From Paludibacteraceae bacterium (GTDB lineage: Bacteria; Bacteroidota; Bacteroidia; Bacteroidales; Paludibacteraceae): a DNA stretch of 64,000 bases. Under the pieces are notes generated by a model that did not search any database, had not been told where the DNA came from, and saw only the letters and a program-made list of their open reading frames with translations. Position 1 is the stretch's first letter. Each line of letters starts with the position of its first letter. Location of the stretch: NCBI GenBank assembly GCA_024399955.1, contig JAKSNH010000001.1, positions 234,691-298,690 on the forward strand, in the 5' to 3' direction. Below are positions 7,420 to 16,763 of this stretch, piece by piece. Both the position numbers and the translations under genes were made by a program.

Positions 7420-8485
7420 CGGGAATGAGTTTCTCGCGGATATTGATGTAAATAGTCGTCTCTTTGGCCGCAAAGGCTTTCTGAACATATCCCATACCAA
7501 TACCCACTTTGGTGGTAGGCAACATGATACCGGAGGTAACGTGACCAATCTCGTGACCTTCTGCATCGCAGATAGGATAACCATTACGAGGAATAGCACG
7601 CTCCTGCATCTCAAAATGCACTAACTTACGGGTTATGCCTTCGGCTTTTTGCTTAAGCAAGTACTCCTTGTCAATAAAGTCCTTGGCATCAAACTTGGTG
7701 ATCCAGCCTAATCCGGCCTCTAATGGTGAAGTGGTATCATCGATGTCATGACCATATAGGCAGTACCATTTCTCCAAACGCAAACTATCTCGAGCACCTA
7801 AGCCAATGGGGGCTAACCCAAATTCCTTACCTACTTCAAACAAAGCATTCCAAATCTGAATACCATCTTCTTTCTTGAAGTACAACTCAAAGCCTCCGGC
7901 TCCGGTATAACCTGTGTTACTGAGTATAACACCCTGTATGCCGGCAAAGGACCATTCACGGAAAGCATAATAAGGAATGGCACTTAAATCGGCATCCGTC
8001 AAGCGTTGTAATAACTCAGTGGCCTTAGGACCCTGAACAGCTAATTGACCGTATTTATCCGAAGCATTCTCTAAGGTCAGACCTTGCGGATAACGCTTAG
8101 CCTGCTCGGTGCACCATGCCCAGTCCTTATCTATATTGCCGGCATTAACAACCAATAAGTACTTAGTCGTGGAGTATTTATATATAATAAGGTCATCTAC
8201 AATACCGCCCTTGCCATTGGGGAAACATGTATATTGTGCCTTACCTGCATCTAATTTAGATACATCGTTGGTGGTGATGTACTGCAAGAAATCCAGGGCC
8301 TTCTCGCCCTTAACCCAGAACTCACCCATGTGACTAACATCAAATACACCTACGCCCTCACGAACGATACGGTGCTCCTCCTGAATACCCGTTGGGTACT
8401 GGATAGGCATATTAAAACCTGCAAACTCGGCCATGCGGGCTCCGAGTGAAATGTGAATGTCTGTAAATGGAGTTGTTTTTAACAT
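7406..8485 (-). CDS. gcvT: Glycine cleavage system T protein (aminomethyltransferase)
   Basis: 359 residues, normal for GcvT. The enzyme transfers the methylene group from the aminomethyl-lipoyl H protein to tetrahydrofolate, releasing ammonia. Visible family signatures: [36 protein letters not shown] at the N-terminus (the folate-site Asp is in VFDVSHMG), [14 protein letters not shown] in the middle, and the C-terminal barrel with [11 protein letters not shown]. It follows the 2-hydroxyacid dehydrogenase gene by 19 bases on the same strand. GcvH and GcvP are not in the window. Confidence 0.97.
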   Translation of the reverse strand: MLKTTPFTDIHISLGARMAEFAGFNMPIQYPTGIQEEHRIVREGVGVFDVSHMGEFWVKGEKALDFLQYITTNDVSKLDAGKAQYTCFPNGKGGIVDDLIIYKYSTTKYLLVVNAGNIDKDWAWCTEQAKRYPQGLTLENASDKYGQLAVQGPKATELLQRLTDADLSAIPYYAFREWSFAGIQGVILSNTGYTGAGGFELYFKKEDGIQIWNALFEVGKEFGLAPIGLGARDSLRLEKWYCLYGHDIDDTTSPLEAGLGWITKFDAKDFIDKEYLLKQKAEGITRKLVHFEMQERAIPRNGYPICDAEGHEIGHVTSGIMLPTTKVGIGMGYVQKAFAAKETTIYINIREKLIPAKIV

Positions 8486-8504
8486 AGTATAGAAAATTTA
8501 GTTG

Positions 8505-9410
8505 TTATAATACAATATTCATATCTTGTTCCCTGCCGTCTATAAACGCCAATATATTGTCGCTCACGTTCTCGCACATAGCGATTCGTCCTTCCCACGT
8601 GCCTGTGCCTACATGCGGCGAAAGCACCACATTGGGCATCGTTAATAATTCAGGGGATACGGCAGGTTCATGTTCATATACATCCATAGCAGCTCCGGCA
8701 ATCACACCTTGCTGCAAGGCTCGCACCAGGGCTTGTTCGTCTATATGCGCCCCGCGAGCAGTATTGATGAGGTAGGCGGTGCGTTTCATCTTACTTAGTG
8801 CCACTGCGTCAATGAGATGATGCACTTGCGGCGTGTAGGGTAGGTTAAGACTGACAAAGTCGCTTTGGGTCAGTAAATTGTCCATACTGACATATTGATA
8901 GCTGCAGTCGGACTTGATATGACGGTTATGGTAGATAATGCGCATTCCAAATGCCTCTGCTCTGCGTGCCAAAGCCATACCGATACGTCCTAATCCGATA
9001 ATGCCTAATGTGCTACCATATAAAGTATGGCTCAGGTTATTCATTACCCCAAAAACGGGTGGGGTATCGGAACGCATCTGATGGTCAAGTTCCACCGTGC
9101 GTCGCGCCAAAGATAGCATCAGACTAAATGCCAATTCAGCCGTAGGTTCAATCACCGGCTCCGGAGTGTTCGTGACACGAATGCCACGCTCACGACATGC
9201 GTCCAAGTCAATATTATTAAATCCTACACCAAAATTAGCCACTAATTTCAACTGCGGCATACGTTCCAAGAGGGCCCGAGTAACAGGATAATCAAAGGTA
9301 GCAACCAATACCTCAGCCTGCGGCGCAAAGTCCTCGGCTGACAGCAATTGATGTCCGCTTAATCGCGAAAAACCTTCCTTTGGAAGAGATGTAGTAAATG
9401 CAATTATCAT
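8505..9410 (-). CDS. D-isomer specific 2-hydroxyacid dehydrogenase
   Basis: 301 residues. It has the split catalytic domain and a central NAD-binding Rossmann domain with LGIIGLGRIGMALARRAEAF. Catalytic residues follow family order: Arg in NTARGAHIDEQALV, Glu in VYEHEPAV, His in SPHVGTGTWEGR. The substrate may be glyoxylate/hydroxypyruvate or another 2-oxoacid; the neighbouring gcvT makes a glycine/glyoxylate-related role plausible but unproven. It is transcribed from a minus-strand promoter at 9421-9451 that interlocks with the cdd promoter. Confidence 0.92.
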   Translation of the reverse strand: MIIAFTTSLPKEGFSRLSGHQLLSAEDFAPQAEVLVATFDYPVTRALLERMPQLKLVANFGVGFNNIDLDACRERGIRVTNTPEPVIEPTAELAFSLMLSLARRTVELDHQMRSDTPPVFGVMNNLSHTLYGSTLGIIGLGRIGMALARRAEAFGMRIIYHNRHIKSDCSYQYVSMDNLLTQSDFVSLNLPYTPQVHHLIDAVALSKMKRTAYLINTARGAHIDEQALVRALQQGVIAGAAMDVYEHEPAVSPELLTMPNVVLSPHVGTGTWEGRIAMCENVSDNILAFIDGREQDMNIVL

Positions 9411-9420
9411 AAATTGTTTG

Positions 9421-9451
9421 CAAAATTACAAAATAATTTGCATATTTCAAA
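9421..9451 (-). promoter_or_regulatory. Promoter of the dehydrogenase-gcvT operon
   Basis: Minus strand: TTTG (9451-9448), 19-base spacer, TAATTTTG (9428-9421). The start site falls near 9414, so the leader is only a few bases. It overlaps the divergent cdd promoter; the two -33 boxes sit in TTTGCATATTTCAAA (9437-9451). Confidence 0.78.
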
Positions 9452-9468
9452 ATTTTTTTGTACTTTTG
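9437..9468 (+). promoter_or_regulatory. Promoter of cdd operon
   Basis: TTTG 9437-9440, 20-base spacer CATATTTCAAAATTTTTTTG, TACTTTTG 9461-9468. The predicted start is about 13 bases before the cdd ATG. Confidence 0.82.
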
Positions 9469-9487
9469 CGGGAAAATTCCAAATATC

Positions 9488-9970
9488 ATGAAAGAACTTA
9501 ATATTAAGACCACTATTTTGTCCTATCAATGGGACGAATTATCAAAGGAAGATCAGGAATTGTTGCAGGCTGCTAAGGAGATGACTAAGAACTCATATAG
9601 TCCTTATAGCCAATTCCAAGTAGGAGCAGCAGCTCGTTTAGCTGACGGTCAGGTTATTAAGGGTTGTAACCAAGAGAATGCAGCATACCCCAGTGGCTTA
9701 TGTGCCGAGCGCACCACACTCTTTGCCGCCAATGCTAACCATCCTACTACACCGGTGATGTCGCTGGCTATTGCATGTCATACTCAAGGCCATTTCACCG
9801 AGAATCCGGGTGCTCCTTGTGGTGCATGTCGTCAAGTCATGCTGGAAACAGAACATCGCTACAACCAACCTATGCGCGTGCTGCTGTATGGCGAAAAAGC
9901 CACGTACGTCTTTAAGTCCGCCAGCGACCTGCTTCCGATTGGGTTCTTTGCTGAAGATTTGGAAGGATAA
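9488..9970 (+). CDS. cdd: Cytidine deaminase
   Basis: 160 residues. The zinc-dependent enzyme deaminates cytidine and deoxycytidine to uridine forms for pyrimidine salvage. The zinc and proton-shuttle motif C-A-E is at residues 72-74 (GLCAERTTLF), and the second zinc motif P-C-G-A-C-R is at 110-115. SYSPYSQFQVGAA is the substrate-binding loop. The ATG at 9488 is chosen because upstream codons lie within the promoter. First gene of an operon with the LptF/LptG-family permease (11 bases), pepT and ribBA. Confidence 0.97.
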   Translation: MKELNIKTTILSYQWDELSKEDQELLQAAKEMTKNSYSPYSQFQVGAAARLADGQVIKGCNQENAAYPSGLCAERTTLFAANANHPTTPVMSLAIACHTQGHFTENPGAPCGACRQVMLETEHRYNQPMRVLLYGEKATYVFKSASDLLPIGFFAEDLEG

Positions 9971-9981
9971 CCGATTCATTC

Positions 9982-11451
9982 GTGAAAAAACTTGATCTAT
10001 ACATGTTGAGGAACTTCATGGGGTTGTTCCTACTTACCTTCATGATTTGTTGCTTCATTTTGTTGATGCAGGTACTTTGGGCCCGCATCAATGATATCGT
10101 GGGTAAGGGTGTGGAGATAACCGTGCTATTAGAGTTCCTCGTTTATGCCGTAGCCTCTGTGGTGCCTTTGGCACTGCCGTTGGCGATTTTATTGGCCAGT
10201 TTGATGACCTTTGGTAACTTAGGTGAGAAATTTGAACTGACTGCCATGAAAAGTGCCGGAGTCAGTCTATTCCGCATTATGCGTCCCCTTACTATCTTTA
10301 TCGGTATCATCTGTATAGGGGCTTATTTCTTCTCCAACTATGTGCTACCTAAGAGCCAAACTAAATTATGGGCATTGGTGTTCTCGCTAAGGCAGAAAGC
10401 ACCGGAATTGGATATACCTGTAGCGGAGTTTTATTCCGGACTAAGCGGATACAATATATACGTTGGTAAGAAAGATGTGCGGTCCGGATTATTGCACGAT
10501 ATCATGATCTATGATTATTCCAATGGCTTTGAGGACGCTTCGGTTACGTTAGCCGATTCCGGACGAATAGCCTTTACGGCGGATAATCAGTATATGCTGC
10601 TGCGGCTGTATAATGGCGAGAGTTTTGAGAATCTCAACCAGCAGGAACAACGCACTCTGGATAGTCGAAATGTGCCTTATCGCCGTGAGACCTTTGGTTC
10701 CAAGCAACTGCTAATAGACTTTAATACCGAGTTCACTCGTTTTGACGAGAGTGTGATGCAAGACCAGCATGTGAGCAAGAATGTCACACAACTGCGTCAG
10801 TCGATCGATTCGGTGGGGGCACTCAGCAAAGCGCGTGCCCGCGAGCAGGGGGATCGTATGGTGAATAGCCGTTATTTCGGTCGGGAATGGTGCAGTGGAC
10901 GCGAATTGAGTCCCATAGCAGAAGAGATGAAAGAGGAATATAACATCACCAACCTGGCTACTTCATTAACTGCTTTTCAGATGCGCCAAGCCATGAATAT
11001 CGCTGTGGACAAAGCGCGTGTGATGCGGGACGCTATTCAGTATAACGCAGTCATGCTGGATGATTATGACCGCTATGTGCGCAAGCATGCTATTGAGTTG
11101 CATCGTAAGTTCACTCTCTCCTTTGCCTGCTTAATCTTCTTCTTTATCGGCGCTCCATTAGGTGCAATTATTCGTAAGGGTGGACTAGGCGCTCCTATCG
11201 TCATCAGTGTAGTAATGTTCATTATCTACTACATCATTGATAATACCGGTTATAAGATGGCTCGCGAAGCCTTGTGGCCTGTATGGCAAGGTATGTGGCT
11301 CAGTTCAGCCGTGCTTTTGCCTATCGGTGTGTTCCTGACCGTTAAGGCGGCTACTGACTCAGGACTATTCAATCCTGAAGTATGGCTCAAAGTATGGGAG
11401 AAGGTGACGACCGGCATCAAAACCAGGTATCAACAATTACGAAATAAGTAA
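9982..11451 (+). CDS. LptF/LptG-family permease (YjgP/YjgQ)
   Basis: 489 residues, GTG start. Three membrane segments at the N-terminus ([20 protein letters not shown] onward), a large periplasmic beta-jellyroll middle, and three at the C-terminus with [17 protein letters not shown], the loop typical of LptF/LptG. These proteins form the inner-membrane part of the LptB2FG transporter that extracts lipopolysaccharide for export. The periplasmic part is longer than in E. coli (about 360 residues), as is usual in Bacteroidetes. Which of the F and G subunits this is cannot be decided. The partner subunit and LptB are not in the window. Confidence 0.92.
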   Translation: MKKLDLYMLRNFMGLFLLTFMICCFILLMQVLWARINDIVGKGVEITVLLEFLVYAVASVVPLALPLAILLASLMTFGNLGEKFELTAMKSAGVSLFRIMRPLTIFIGIICIGAYFFSNYVLPKSQTKLWALVFSLRQKAPELDIPVAEFYSGLSGYNIYVGKKDVRSGLLHDIMIYDYSNGFEDASVTLADSGRIAFTADNQYMLLRLYNGESFENLNQQEQRTLDSRNVPYRRETFGSKQLLIDFNTEFTRFDESVMQDQHVSKNVTQLRQSIDSVGALSKARAREQGDRMVNSRYFGREWCSGRELSPIAEEMKEEYNITNLATSLTAFQMRQAMNIAVDKARVMRDAIQYNAVMLDDYDRYVRKHAIELHRKFTLSFACLIFFFIGAPLGAIIRKGGLGAPIVISVVMFIIYYIIDNTGYKMAREALWPVWQGMWLSSAVLLPIGVFLTVKAATDSGLFNPEVWLKVWEKVTTGIKTRYQQLRNK

Positions 11452-11459
11452 TACAAGAT

Positions 11460-12677
11460 ATGAATCTAACAGAACGTTTTTTGAAGTATGTGTCTATCTG
11501 GACGACCTCCGATGATAGCACGCATACTACTCCTTCTACCGCACGTCAATTAGACTTAGCTAATTACCTTAAAGGTGAGTTGGAACAGATAGGTATGACC
11601 GAGGTGACCCTCGATCAGAATGGTTACGTAATGGCTACCTTGCCAGCTAATACATCCAAGCCTAAACCTACATTGGGCTTTATTGCACACATGGATACCG
11701 CTCCGGATGCAAGCGGTAAGGATGTTAAGGCTCGCATAGTGACTAACTATGACGGCAAGGACATTGTGCTCAATCCTGATAAGAACATCGTTCTGCAGGT
11801 AAGTCAATATCCGGAAATACGCAATTACATAGGTCAAGATATCATCGTTACAGATGGTACGACACTGCTTGGCGCGGATGATAAAGCCGGCATAGCCGAG
11901 ATTGTAACCGCTATGGAGTACCTAATCCAACATCCTGAAATAGAACATGGTAAGATTCGTGTAGGCTTTACACCGGATGAAGAGATAGGTGAGGGGCCGG
12001 ACCACTTTGATGTGGCTGCTTTCGGTGCCGATTGGGGATATACCATGGATGGCGGTGCTATCGGTGAATTGGAGTTTGAGAACTTCAATGCTGCCGGACT
12101 AAAAGTGCACGTACATGGAATCAATGTGCATCCGGGCTATGGGTACCAAAAAATGAAAAATGCCCAACTCATTGCGCATCAGTTTATCGCCATGTTGCCG
12201 GAGAACGATATACCGGCCAAGACTCGTGATTACGAAGGTTTCTTTCATCTCACATCTATGTCCGGCTCAGTAGAAGAGGCTACGCTATCCTTCATCATCC
12301 GTGATCATGATCGTATCCGTTTTGAGGAACGCAAACAAATGGTTATACAGATTCAAAAGACGCTGAACCGCCAATATGGCGAAGGAACAGTGGAGATTGA
12401 ACTCAAGGACCAATATTATAATATGCGCGAGAAAATAGAGCCATGTATGCATGTCATTGACCTGGCTATGGCTGCTATGACCGAGGCCGGCGTTACACCC
12501 AAGGTACAACCGATTCGTGGTGGAACAGATGGAGCACGACTCAGTTTCATGGGACTGCCTTGCCCGAATATATTTGCCGGAGGAGAGAACTTCCACTCGC
12601 GCTTCGAATATGCCCCCATACAAAGTATGGAAAAGGCTATGCAAGTAATAATCAATATTATTCAGTTAGTTAAGTAA
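11460..12677 (+). CDS. pepT: Peptidase T (tripeptide aminopeptidase)
   Basis: 405 residues of the M20 metallopeptidase family. It removes the N-terminal residue from tripeptides in the cytoplasm. Zinc ligands and catalytic residues are visible: HMDTAPD, the bridging Asp in [14 protein letters not shown], the catalytic Glu pair in [12 protein letters not shown], and the final His in [11 protein letters not shown]. The start is eight bases after the permease gene. Its stop TAA overlaps the ribBA ATG by one base, so translation is coupled. Confidence 0.97.
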   Translation: MNLTERFLKYVSIWTTSDDSTHTTPSTARQLDLANYLKGELEQIGMTEVTLDQNGYVMATLPANTSKPKPTLGFIAHMDTAPDASGKDVKARIVTNYDGKDIVLNPDKNIVLQVSQYPEIRNYIGQDIIVTDGTTLLGADDKAGIAEIVTAMEYLIQHPEIEHGKIRVGFTPDEEIGEGPDHFDVAAFGADWGYTMDGGAIGELEFENFNAAGLKVHVHGINVHPGYGYQKMKNAQLIAHQFIAMLPENDIPAKTRDYEGFFHLTSMSGSVEEATLSFIIRDHDRIRFEERKQMVIQIQKTLNRQYGEGTVEIELKDQYYNMREKIEPCMHVIDLAMAAMTEAGVTPKVQPIRGGTDGARLSFMGLPCPNIFAGGENFHSRFEYAPIQSMEKAMQVIINIIQLVK

Positions 12678-13933
12678 TGGATAAGATAGAAGAGGCCTTA
12701 TTGGATTTTCGTAATGGTCAATTCGTGATTGTAGTGGATGATGAGGATCGTGAGAACGAAGGCGATTTTATCATTGCGGCCGAAAAAATAACACCGGAGA
12801 AGGTGAACTTCATGCTTCAGCATGGACGTGGTGTACTATGTGCACCTATCTTAGAGAGTCGCTGTGCTGAATTAGGTTTGATTCACCAAGTGGCGAATAA
12901 CACTAGCATGTTAGGCACTCCCTTTACGGTTACTGTGGATAAGTTAGAAGGTTGCACGACCGGTGTCAGCGCACACGACCGCGCTGCTACTATCTTGGCT
13001 TTGGCGGATGAACGGTCCACGCAAGATACGTTTGGTCGGCCGGGACATATCAATCCGCTTTATGCCAAGCATCGTGGCGTACTCGAACGTGCCGGACATA
13101 CCGAAGCCGCCATTGACTTATGCCGATTAGCCGGAGTCAAACCTGCCGCTGCGCTCATTGAGATAATGAACGAAGATGGTACGATGGCGCGACTGCCACA
13201 ATTAGAAGAGGTGGCTAAGCAATATAACCTCAAACTGATCTCTATAAAGGATCTGATTGCATACCGCATGAAGCATCCGTTATCGAAGGATAATCGAAAC
13301 ATAATCGAAACATCATCGAAACATGATCCTAAGATGAACGTTATGTTGGAGCGTGGGGAAACAGTCTTCTTACCTACTGCATACGGTGAGTTCCAATTAA
13401 CTCCCTTCCGCGACCTGACTACCGGATTGGAACACGTGGCATTAACCAAAGGCGAGTGGCAAGAGAATGAACCTATCCTCTGTCGAGTACATTCCAGTTG
13501 CGCTACAGGAGATATCTTTGGCAGTCGTAAATGTGAGTGCGGCGAACAACTGCATAAAGCCATGCAGATGATTCAGAAACAAGGACAAGGTATTCTAGTT
13601 TATATGAATCAGGAGGGTAGAGGAATAGGATTGATGAATAAGATTCGTGCATATAAACTGCAAGAACAAGGGGAAGATACCGTTGAAGCCAATGTGCACC
13701 TAGGATTCAAACCGGATGAAAGAGACTATGGAGTAGGGGCTGAAATACTGCGTCAGATGGGGGCAAAAAAGCTTAGATTGATGACCAATAACCCCGTTAA
13801 ACGAATAGGGTTGGAAAGTTATGGCATAGAAATTGTAGAGAATATACCAATAGAGATTGCTCCCAATCCGTATAATGAAAAATATATGCGGACTAAAAAG
13901 GAGAAAATGCATCATGAACTGGTTCTGGTTTAG
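12677..13933 (+). CDS. ribBA: Bifunctional DHBP synthase / GTP cyclohydrolase II
   Basis: 418 residues. The N-terminal domain (1-200) is 3,4-dihydroxy-2-butanone-4-phosphate synthase, with [16 protein letters not shown] and the HDRAATI loop. The C-terminal domain (about 222-400) is GTP cyclohydrolase II, with [20 protein letters not shown] (zinc cysteines) and [11 protein letters not shown]. Together they start riboflavin synthesis from ribulose-5-phosphate and GTP. The linker between the domains is encoded by three 11-base tandem repeats (13292-13324), giving [14 protein letters not shown]. No FMN riboswitch is seen because the gene is internal to an operon. Confidence 0.97.
   Translation: MDKIEEALLDFRNGQFVIVVDDEDRENEGDFIIAAEKITPEKVNFMLQHGRGVLCAPILESRCAELGLIHQVANNTSMLGTPFTVTVDKLEGCTTGVSAHDRAATILALADERSTQDTFGRPGHINPLYAKHRGVLERAGHTEAAIDLCRLAGVKPAAALIEIMNEDGTMARLPQLEEVAKQYNLKLISIKDLIAYRMKHPLSKDNRNIIETSSKHDPKMNVMLERGETVFLPTAYGEFQLTPFRDLTTGLEHVALTKGEWQENEPILCRVHSSCATGDIFGSRKCECGEQLHKAMQMIQKQGQGILVYMNQEGRGIGLMNKIRAYKLQEQGEDTVEANVHLGFKPDERDYGVGAEILRQMGAKKLRLMTNNPVKRIGLESYGIEIVENIPIEIAPNPYNEKYMRTKKEKMHHELVLV
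13292..13324 (+). repeat. Three-unit 11-bp tandem repeat inside ribBA
   Basis: Units AATCGAAACAT (13292-13302), AATCGAAACAT (13303-13313) and CATCGAAACAT (13314-13324). Three units of 11 bases make 33, so the frame is kept. The repeat lies exactly in the linker between the two enzymatic domains. Confidence 0.9.
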
Positions 13934-13982
13934 GCGCTAAGCAGACCGTTCGATTACGTTAAACAATTAAAATTGGTGCTTT

Positions 13983-15272
13983 ATGAGAAATTGGTCACTA
14001 ATGATGGCTTTGTTGCTGATAAGCAGCTGGTCAGTAGTTCGAGCCGATGAGAAAATCACGGTCGAAGCAACGAGTACGGACATCAGCGAAGGTTTAGACC
14101 TGAAAGCTGTAGCATCGTTGTTCGGAGAGGTTAAGAACCTCGAAGAGTTTGAAACGCGCCTCAATGCCGATACGTCTCATTTGAACAACTTAGACCTCAA
14201 TGGTGATGGCGAAGTGGATTACCTGCGCGTAGTAGAAGTAGAACAAAACAGCAATCACATGGTGCTGATTCAAGCCGTACTGGCTAAGGATGTGTTCCAA
14301 GATATAGCTTCTATCTTAGTGGAAAAAAGTGGTACAGAGGTAACCGTTCAAATCAAAGGTGATGCGTATATCTATGGTGAAAACTATATCATTGAACCCG
14401 TATATATCTACCGTCCTGTCATCTATGATTGGTTCTGGGGTCCGTATTGGGTTTGCTATACTTCACCTTGGTATTGGGGCTACTGGCCCGGATGGTGGCG
14501 TCCTTATCCTTGCTGGGGCTATCATGACTACTGGGTACATATCCATGTATGGCACCATGGTCATCCCTGCTGCTCCTACCGATATGCTCGCACCGAACAT
14601 AGCATAGCCGCACCGATGCGCGGACAACAAAGTCGTTCTGACTATGCACGTATCTCCGGTAACCGTTCGTTTACGGAGCGCACAGGAGTCGCTAATGCAA
14701 GAGAGCTGAGTGCTCGCAGCAGAACAGCACAAGTCAGTTCAGCCGCCACACCTTCACGCTCGGCTACGACGGTGTCCCGCTCTGGATCATCCACGGCATC
14801 CCGCTCGACATACGGCAGTTCGTACACACGCAGCGGTTCTGCTTCGGCAACAGCGTCACGTTCGGCTTCTGCAACAGCGTCAAGGTCAGCATCTGCAACG
14901 ACATCACGTTCGGCAACTACGACACCCAGTCGTTCGTCATCAACGTCCTATACTGTTTCTCGTAGTTCGTCAACGCCCGCATCATCAAGCGTAACTCGTT
15001 CAACGACTTATACGCCCAGCCGTTCCTCATCTGCGTCCACATCAAGGTCAACGTCCTCGTCCTATACGCCTTCTCGCGGCAGCAGTTATAGCGGAAGTTC
15101 TTATTCCGGCAGTAGCCGCAGTAGTAGTTATAGTGGCAGCAGTTATAGCGGAGGAAGCCGCAGTAGTGGATATAGTGGAGGCGGTTATTCTGGTGGAGGC
15201 TATTCCGGTGGAGGCCGTAGCGGTGGAGCCAGTTACTCCGGTGGCGGTGCCAGCCGTAGTGCTAGACGCTAA
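13983..15272 (+). CDS. Exported protein with aromatic/His segment and Ser-rich tail
   Basis: 429 residues. Signal peptide at 1-22 (cut near VVRA-DEK). Residues 25-130 are a mixed domain with a calcium-loop-like LDLNGDGEVDYLRV. Residues 140-195 are extremely rich in Trp, Tyr, Pro and His (for example WGPYWVCYTSPWYWGYWPGW). Residues 215-429 are low complexity: SRS, SAT and SGG repeats built from near-tandem codons, ending in basic SRSARR. The tail resembles flexible wall- or matrix-spanning regions. Function unknown; it could be an outer-membrane-associated or secreted structural protein. A strong terminator follows. No own promoter is obvious in the 49-base gap after ribBA. Confidence 0.72.
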   Translation: MRNWSLMMALLLISSWSVVRADEKITVEATSTDISEGLDLKAVASLFGEVKNLEEFETRLNADTSHLNNLDLNGDGEVDYLRVVEVEQNSNHMVLIQAVLAKDVFQDIASILVEKSGTEVTVQIKGDAYIYGENYIIEPVYIYRPVIYDWFWGPYWVCYTSPWYWGYWPGWWRPYPCWGYHDYWVHIHVWHHGHPCCSYRYARTEHSIAAPMRGQQSRSDYARISGNRSFTERTGVANARELSARSRTAQVSSAATPSRSATTVSRSGSSTASRSTYGSSYTRSGSASATASRSASATASRSASATTSRSATTTPSRSSSTSYTVSRSSSTPASSSVTRSTTYTPSRSSSASTSRSTSSSYTPSRGSSYSGSSYSGSSRSSSYSGSSYSGGSRSSGYSGGGYSGGGYSGGGRSGGASYSGGGASRSARR

Positions 15273-15280
15273 TACAATTA

Positions 15281-15310
15281 AAGTCGCTGATAACCTCAGC
15301 GACTTTTTTT
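15281..15310 (+). terminator. Rho-independent terminator
   Basis: AAGTCGCTGA (15281-15290) pairs perfectly with TCAGCGACTT (15296-15305) around TAACC, followed by T-residues. It ends the long plus-strand operon that begins with cdd. Confidence 0.93.
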
Positions 15311-15364
15311 ATCGTTATTTGGAGTGCTCTATGCACCGCCTAATACATCGTACGTTTGTATTGA

Positions 15365-16030
15365 CTATATAGGCAGGTAGATAATTCGCTTTTCCTTGTA
15401 CCATTCGGAAGCAAAGACGTCAGTTGCTGAATCCGTTGTCGGCTGATGGGCAAATGAACTGATTTCGGTTACTTCTGCCACTTTAGCAAAAGGACGTATC
15501 TCTGCATCTAAATTGCCTCCTTTCAGTACTATTAGTCCGTTAGGAAGGGCATTCTTATACTTATGGTGCACATTCTTACGAACCAACTTAACCAGGTCCG
15601 GCAAAGGCATTACAGCTCGAGAAACAACAAAATCAAACTGGCGTTTCTCCTCTTCTGCTCGTTCATACAGACATTCCACGTTGGTTAGACCAATACGCTG
15701 AGCAATATCCGCAGCTACCATAACTTTCTTTCCAATACCATCTATAAGTGTGAAATGGCACTCAGGAAACAGAATAGCCAAAGGTATGCCCGGAAATCCT
15801 CCGCCCGTACCTACATCTAAGATAGTGGTGCCGGGCTCAAAACGTATCAGCTTGGCAATCGCCAGAGAGTGGAGTATATGATGCTCCACCAAGTGGTCGA
15901 TATCCTTACGGGAGATAAGGTTAATCTTGGCATTCCACTCGGGATAAAGCACCTCAAGCGCAGCAAATTGCTGCGCCTGAGTGTCCGTTAATAGGAAGCC
16001 CCACTTAGTCTGCAATGTTGGTGAATACAT
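15365..16030 (-). CDS. rsmG: 16S rRNA (guanine527-N7)-methyltransferase
   Basis: 221 residues from the ATG at 16030 (an upstream in-frame start at 16063 lies deeper inside yebC). S-adenosylmethionine motif LDVGTGGGFPGIPLAILFP at 71-89, preceded by NLISRKDIDHLVEHHILHSL, diagnostic of RsmG. It methylates G527 of 16S rRNA. The start overlaps the 3' end of yebC by 26 bases, so the pair is coupled. Confidence 0.96.
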   Translation of the reverse strand: MYSPTLQTKWGFLLTDTQAQQFAALEVLYPEWNAKINLISRKDIDHLVEHHILHSLAIAKLIRFEPGTTILDVGTGGGFPGIPLAILFPECHFTLIDGIGKKVMVAADIAQRIGLTNVECLYERAEEEKRQFDFVVSRAVMPLPDLVKLVRKNVHHKYKNALPNGLIVLKGGNLDAEIRPFAKVAEVTEISSFAHQPTTDSATDVFASEWYKEKRIIYLPI

Positions 16031-16724
16031 TTTGTACGTCCTCGTCTTCCTCGATGCGGTCAATCAGTTTTTGTACTGATTCGCGCTCTTCGTCGGTGAG
16101 TTGCTTGGTGTCGTTAGGAATACGAACGAATTCGCAGGACTGGATATCAAATCCATTATCTTCCAAGTACTTCTGCATGCCGGCATACTGATCGAAGTCA
16201 GAATAGATAACGATGGTATTCTCCTCCTCATCTACGCCCAGTTCTTCTACACCAAAGTCGATTAACTCGAGTTCCAGTTCGTCCAAATCAACGCCTTCCT
16301 TCATCGTGATAGTGAAGCAAGCCTTGCGGTCAAAGAGGAACTGCAAGCAACCTTGCGTACCTAATGTGCCACCATGTTTGGTGAAGTAGGAACGGATATT
16401 AGCTACAGTACGCATGTGGTTGTCGGTAGCGGTCTCAATAAAGATAGCTACACCGTGAGGTCCATAACCCTCGTAGTTGATCTCCTTGTAATCGCCTGCG
16501 TTCTTATCGGTGGCCTTTTTGATGGCGCGATCGATATTATCCTTCGGCATGTTCTCACGCTTACATTGCTGAATCAGCATTCTTAAACGCGGGTTGCCAT
16601 CAGGATCTGAACCGCCTGCACGGCAGGCAATAGTGATTTCTTTACCCAGTTTAGTGAACGTACGGGCCATGTGTCCCCAACGTTTCAGTTTAGTTGCTTT
16701 ACGATATTCAAAAGCTCTTCCCAT
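16005..16724 (-). CDS. yebC: YebC/PmpR family protein (TACO1-like)
   Basis: 239 residues, full length. MGRAFEYRK, RMLIQQCKRENMPKDNIDRAIKKA and YEGYGPHGVAIFIE are family hallmarks. Members act as transcription regulators in some bacteria and as translation factors relieving ribosome stalling in others; which applies here is unknown. The N-terminus is typical. A 39-base spacer made of repeated GTTATTTGTAATT separates it from the OmpA-family gene upstream. Confidence 0.95.
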   Translation of the reverse strand: MGRAFEYRKATKLKRWGHMARTFTKLGKEITIACRAGGSDPDGNPRLRMLIQQCKRENMPKDNIDRAIKKATDKNAGDYKEINYEGYGPHGVAIFIETATDNHMRTVANIRSYFTKHGGTLGTQGCLQFLFDRKACFTITMKEGVDLDELELELIDFGVEELGVDEEENTIVIYSDFDQYAGMQKYLEDNGFDIQSCEFVRIPNDTKQLTDEERESVQKLIDRIEEDEDVQNVFTNIAD

Positions 16725-16763
16725 AGTGATTTGTTATTTGTAATTGTTATTTGTAATTTATTC

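Noticed and set aside
14710..14994. His/Arg-rich frame in another phase of the Ser-rich tail
   Set aside because: A by-product of the repetitive SRS/SAT codons of the real gene.
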